Of a stretch of 8,656 nt of DNA, positions 6,848-8,656 are shown in pieces. A program made the translations under genes and the position numbers. Each line of letters opens with the position of its first letter. Positions within the stretch are counted from its first letter, which is position 1. A model generated the notes under the pieces. The model was given only the letters and a program-made list of their open reading frames with translations. It had not been told where the DNA came from and did no database searches. The stretch is from CAZDBA01 sp964503615 (GTDB lineage Bacteria; Planctomycetota; Planctomycetia; Pirellulales; Pirellulaceae), in the NCBI GenBank assembly GCA_964503615.1, contig CAZDBA010000190.1:1-8656 (forward strand), read 5' to 3'.

Positions 6848-8209
6848 CTAGTAACCTAGCGTGCCACCTTTTTTGGGAGGTTGTTTATCGCTCTTCCACC
6901 ACTCGTCAGGGCCCTCTTCTTCAATTTGTTTCCAGACTTCCAGAAGTTTGTTTTTCATCTCTTCTGTCTTCTCTGGCATTTCGGTCGCCAGATCGTGTTC
7001 TTCTTTCCAGTCGGTTTGGATCTCGTACAATTGGAACTCGGTCAGAGTATCGTTGCCAACCAGTTTCCAATCACCAATTCGCATCGCCACTCGGTCGCCG
7101 GGTGGAGAGACATGGGTTCGCCAGAAAAGGGGGACTTTTCTTTCAACCGGTGTGCCTGCGAATGCAGGAACCATGCTGACTCCATCAATCGTGCGATCTT
7201 GGGGAGGTTCGATCCCCGTGATATCCAGGACCGTGCTAAAAATATCGGTTCCGATTACCGGAATATCGCTGACGGTACCTGGTTCGATGTGACCGGGCCA
7301 GCGTAGAACGCCAGGTACTCGAATGCCGCCTTCGTGATCACTTCGCTTGCCTCCTCGCAAGCCGCCGGTGGTCCCTCCAAATTTAGCCACTGGGCCGTTA
7401 TCAGATGTAAAAATAAACAATGTATTATCAGCAACGCCTTCTGATTCCAAAGTTTTCATTACCAGTCCGAGCGCATGGTCCAATTGAGAAATGTTTCCCA
7501 TGTATTTACTGTTCTTGTGCCCGTCATATAACTCTGCAAATCGAGGATCGGTAGCGATTGGCGAATGGGGTTCGTGCACCCAGACCGAAAGCGCGAACGG
7601 TTTGGATTTGTCTCGCAAATTAGTCAGCCACCGAACCGCTTCTGTTGCCACCAACGGAGCTGAGTATCCCTCAAGCTCACCGACCTTTTCTCCATTGCGC
7701 ACAAAGTTATCAGGATTCTGATGGCTTGGACTCGCGTTGTTATGAGTCGCCATCCAATAGTCGTAACCATGATCGCCGGGCTGCGGGAACTCTTCCGTGT
7801 TCCATTGCTTTCTCGAATTAAGATGCCATTTTCCGATATGGCAAGTTTCATAGCCGATCCCTTTCAGCAGCTTTGGATAGGTGATTTCATTGCGCCGCAA
7901 GTGAGCTTCATGATTGCCTGACAGATGTCGATAGACGCCGTTACGATAGGGAGTGCGGCCTGTAAGAATCGATGACCGCGAGGGTGAGCACACACCGCAC
8001 GCCGAATAGAACTGAGTAAACTTAACCCCTTCGGCGGCAAGTTTGTCGAGGTTGGGCGTTTTGATCAGTTCGTGACCATACGTCGCGCAATCCCCCCAGC
8101 CCATGTCATCGGCGAGAAAAACAACAATGTTTGGGGACTCAGGTTCACTTGCCTGCGAGGTGCAATTTACAACCAGCAGCAGTAATAACGTTAGCAGCGT
8201 TTTGGGCAT
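6848..8209 (-). CDS. Exported type I sulfatase (S1 family, C-S-P-S-R active site)
   Basis: Formylglycine-dependent sulfatase, 453 residues, first gene of the row. The signal peptide is about residues 1-20 (M-P-K then a poly-Leu core, cleavage after S-Q-A). Key residues: metal ligands D34-D35; maturation motif C74-S-P-S-R78 (C74 becomes formylglycine) followed by S-S-I-L-T-G-R; G-K127-W-H129; H212 in V-H-E-P-H; D270-N271-G-P; K288 in G-G-K-R-S-D-H-E-G-G. The stretch about 153-185 (M-A-T-H-N-N-A-S-P-S-H then N-P-D-N-F-V-R-N-G, E-G-Y-S-A-P) resembles arylsulfatase-A-like sequences often placed in S1_16; this is an impression that needs a profile search. The C-terminal tail (about 412-453) is rich in Glu and Lys, ends in K-K-G-G-T-L-G-Y and is probably a surface helix plus a loose tail. 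It shares only the family core with the other sulfatase, so the two probably attack different sulfate positions or residues. The start lacks a strong SD. Confidence 0.96.
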   Translation of the reverse strand: MPKTLLTLLLLLVVNCTSQASEPESPNIVVFLADDMGWGDCATYGHELIKTPNLDKLAAEGVKFTQFYSACGVCSPSRSSILTGRTPYRNGVYRHLSGNHEAHLRRNEITYPKLLKGIGYETCHIGKWHLNSRKQWNTEEFPQPGDHGYDYWMATHNNASPSHQNPDNFVRNGEKVGELEGYSAPLVATEAVRWLTNLRDKSKPFALSVWVHEPHSPIATDPRFAELYDGHKNSKYMGNISQLDHALGLVMKTLESEGVADNTLFIFTSDNGPVAKFGGTTGGLRGGKRSDHEGGIRVPGVLRWPGHIEPGTVSDIPVIGTDIFSTVLDITGIEPPQDRTIDGVSMVPAFAGTPVERKVPLFWRTHVSPPGDRVAMRIGDWKLVGNDTLTEFQLYEIQTDWKEEHDLATEMPEKTEEMKNKLLEVWKQIEEEGPDEWWKSDKQPPKKGGTLGY

Positions 8210-8270
8210 TCTCTGTTTTCTTTCGGAGGCAATAGGTAAGCTCTCGTTTTTGAGGCTTTTGAATCGTTGT

Positions 8271-8307
8271 GAATAATTCTAACTTAGAAGTGGGCCATTT
8301 GTTATTC
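8271..8307. promoter_or_regulatory. Nested inverted repeats, possible operator
   Basis: TTCTAA-C-TTAGAA at 8277-8289 is a perfect 6+1+6 palindrome. Outside it, GAATAA (8271-8276) and TTATTC (8302-8307) form a second, wider inverted pair. The inner palindrome lies over the candidate -10 box of the cluster promoter, where a dimeric repressor would bind. No regulator gene is in the window to match it with. Confidence 0.35.
8276..8305 (-). promoter_or_regulatory. Candidate sigma70-type promoter of the cluster
   Basis: On the minus strand ATAACA (8300-8305, 4 of 6 matches to TTGACA) and TAGAAT (8276-8281, 5 of 6 to TATAAT) are separated by 18 nt. Transcription would begin near 8269, giving a leader of about 60 nt before the sulfatase ATG. 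Planctomycete promoters are poorly described by this consensus, so the call is tentative. Confidence 0.3.
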
Positions 8308-8574
8308 AGGTGAATCGCAAACACGACAACCATGATAAGGTATCAACACGGCCGTTTGCAGATTGGCAGTGGGAGTTGGTACCTAGCCAACGCGCTTCGA
8401 GCATGGATTATTTTCTGGTCTTGGCCATCAAGGCCAAAACCTTTGCTCAATATAAGGATTTAGCATTCCATTCCTCAAATTACGGCGTAGGTCGATGTAG
8501 GGCGATCTCAAAAAGTGGTAGTAAAAGGAACTGAGTCAAGAATAAGCTCCGTCCGTTCCGCCACTTTTCTCGCT

Positions 8575-8607
8575 AAAAAAGCCAAGCTCCCGCAGAGGGA
8601 GTTTGGC
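8575..8607 (-). terminator. Rho-independent terminator hairpin
   Basis: An 11-bp stem (8581-8591 with 8597-8607, loop GCAGA) lies against six A residues at 8575-8580. Read on the minus strand the hairpin is followed by TTTTTT, the normal order for an intrinsic terminator, so it would stop transcripts arriving from the right before the sulfatase gene. The single imperfect pair is A-C in the minus RNA but G-U in the plus RNA, so it could also act on the plus strand, where the following U tract is weak. Confidence 0.65.
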
Positions 8608-8656
8608 TTGCGATTTCTAAATATGATTTGCCGCTAAAGGAAAGTGTTAACTGAGT

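Larger units (their letters stand above)
8210..8656. other. Non-coding region upstream of the cluster
   Basis: These 447 nt contain no gene I can support. The left part is the leader of the first sulfatase gene, with a possible promoter and a palindrome. The middle (about 8310-8570) has a short inverted repeat TTGGCC/GGCCAA at 8421-8437 and otherwise nothing recognised. A strong hairpin lies near the right end. The words AACTGAGT at 8529-8536 and 8649-8656 flank that hairpin as direct repeats and may be chance. Confidence 0.5.

Noticed and set aside
8145..8209. Possible lipoprotein signal in the first sulfatase (V-V-N-C16)
   Set aside because: Asn directly before the Cys does not fit a lipobox; a normal signal peptidase I site after S-Q-A explains the sequence better.
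8310..8534. A 74-codon plus-strand reading frame with a GTG start, divergent from the cluster
   Set aside because: No Shine-Dalgarno, no recognisable domain, signal or family pattern, and it crosses a short inverted repeat. It ends about 40 nt before the hairpin, so a tiny unknown gene is not excluded, but I cannot support it.
1..8656. CRISPR arrays, tRNA or rRNA genes, insertion sequences, phage genes
   Set aside because: No regularly spaced repeats, no cloverleaf or rRNA-like stretch, and no transposase, integrase or terminal inverted repeats were seen; the coding density is explained by the five enzyme genes.

Overview
The window holds five complete genes, all on the minus strand, and every product carries an N-terminal signal peptide. 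In transcription order (right to left) they are: a type I sulfatase (8209-6848), a sialate-O-acetylesterase-type SGNH esterase (6775-5210), a five-bladed beta-propeller protein resembling GH43/GH117 enzymes (5194-4133), a GH95 alpha-L-fucosidase (3943-1565) and a second, unrelated-looking type I sulfatase (1509-7). Gaps between genes are 72, 15, 189 and 55 nt, so a single operon is plausible; the 189-nt gap is the likeliest place for an extra promoter. The cluster may continue left of position 1, because the last gene ends only 6 nt from the edge.

The organism is most likely a marine planctomycete of the Pirellulaceae (Rhodopirellula-like) type. The reasons are roughly balanced base composition, clustered exported S1 sulfatases next to SASA-type esterases and glycosidases, mostly weak or absent Shine-Dalgarno sequences, and no SusC/SusD pair beside the enzymes. 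Verrucomicrobiota or Lentisphaerota cannot be excluded from sequence alone.

Taken together the genes look like a small exported toolkit for a sulfated, O-acetylated, fucose-containing polysaccharide (algal fucoidan or a related fucose-rich glycan). Two sulfatases would remove sulfate esters, the SASA protein acetyl esters, the GH95 enzyme terminal alpha-L-fucose, and the propeller protein another sugar that cannot be named by eye. No transporter, regulator, endo-acting fucanase (GH107/GH168) or sulfatase-maturing enzyme lies in the window; both sulfatases would need a formylglycine-generating enzyme encoded elsewhere. The substrate is inferred from the gene combination, not read directly.

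The right end (8210-8656) has no convincing gene. It holds the 5' leader of the cluster, a possible promoter overlapped by a nested palindrome, and a strong hairpin next to an A/T tract that probably insulates the cluster from whatever lies further right.
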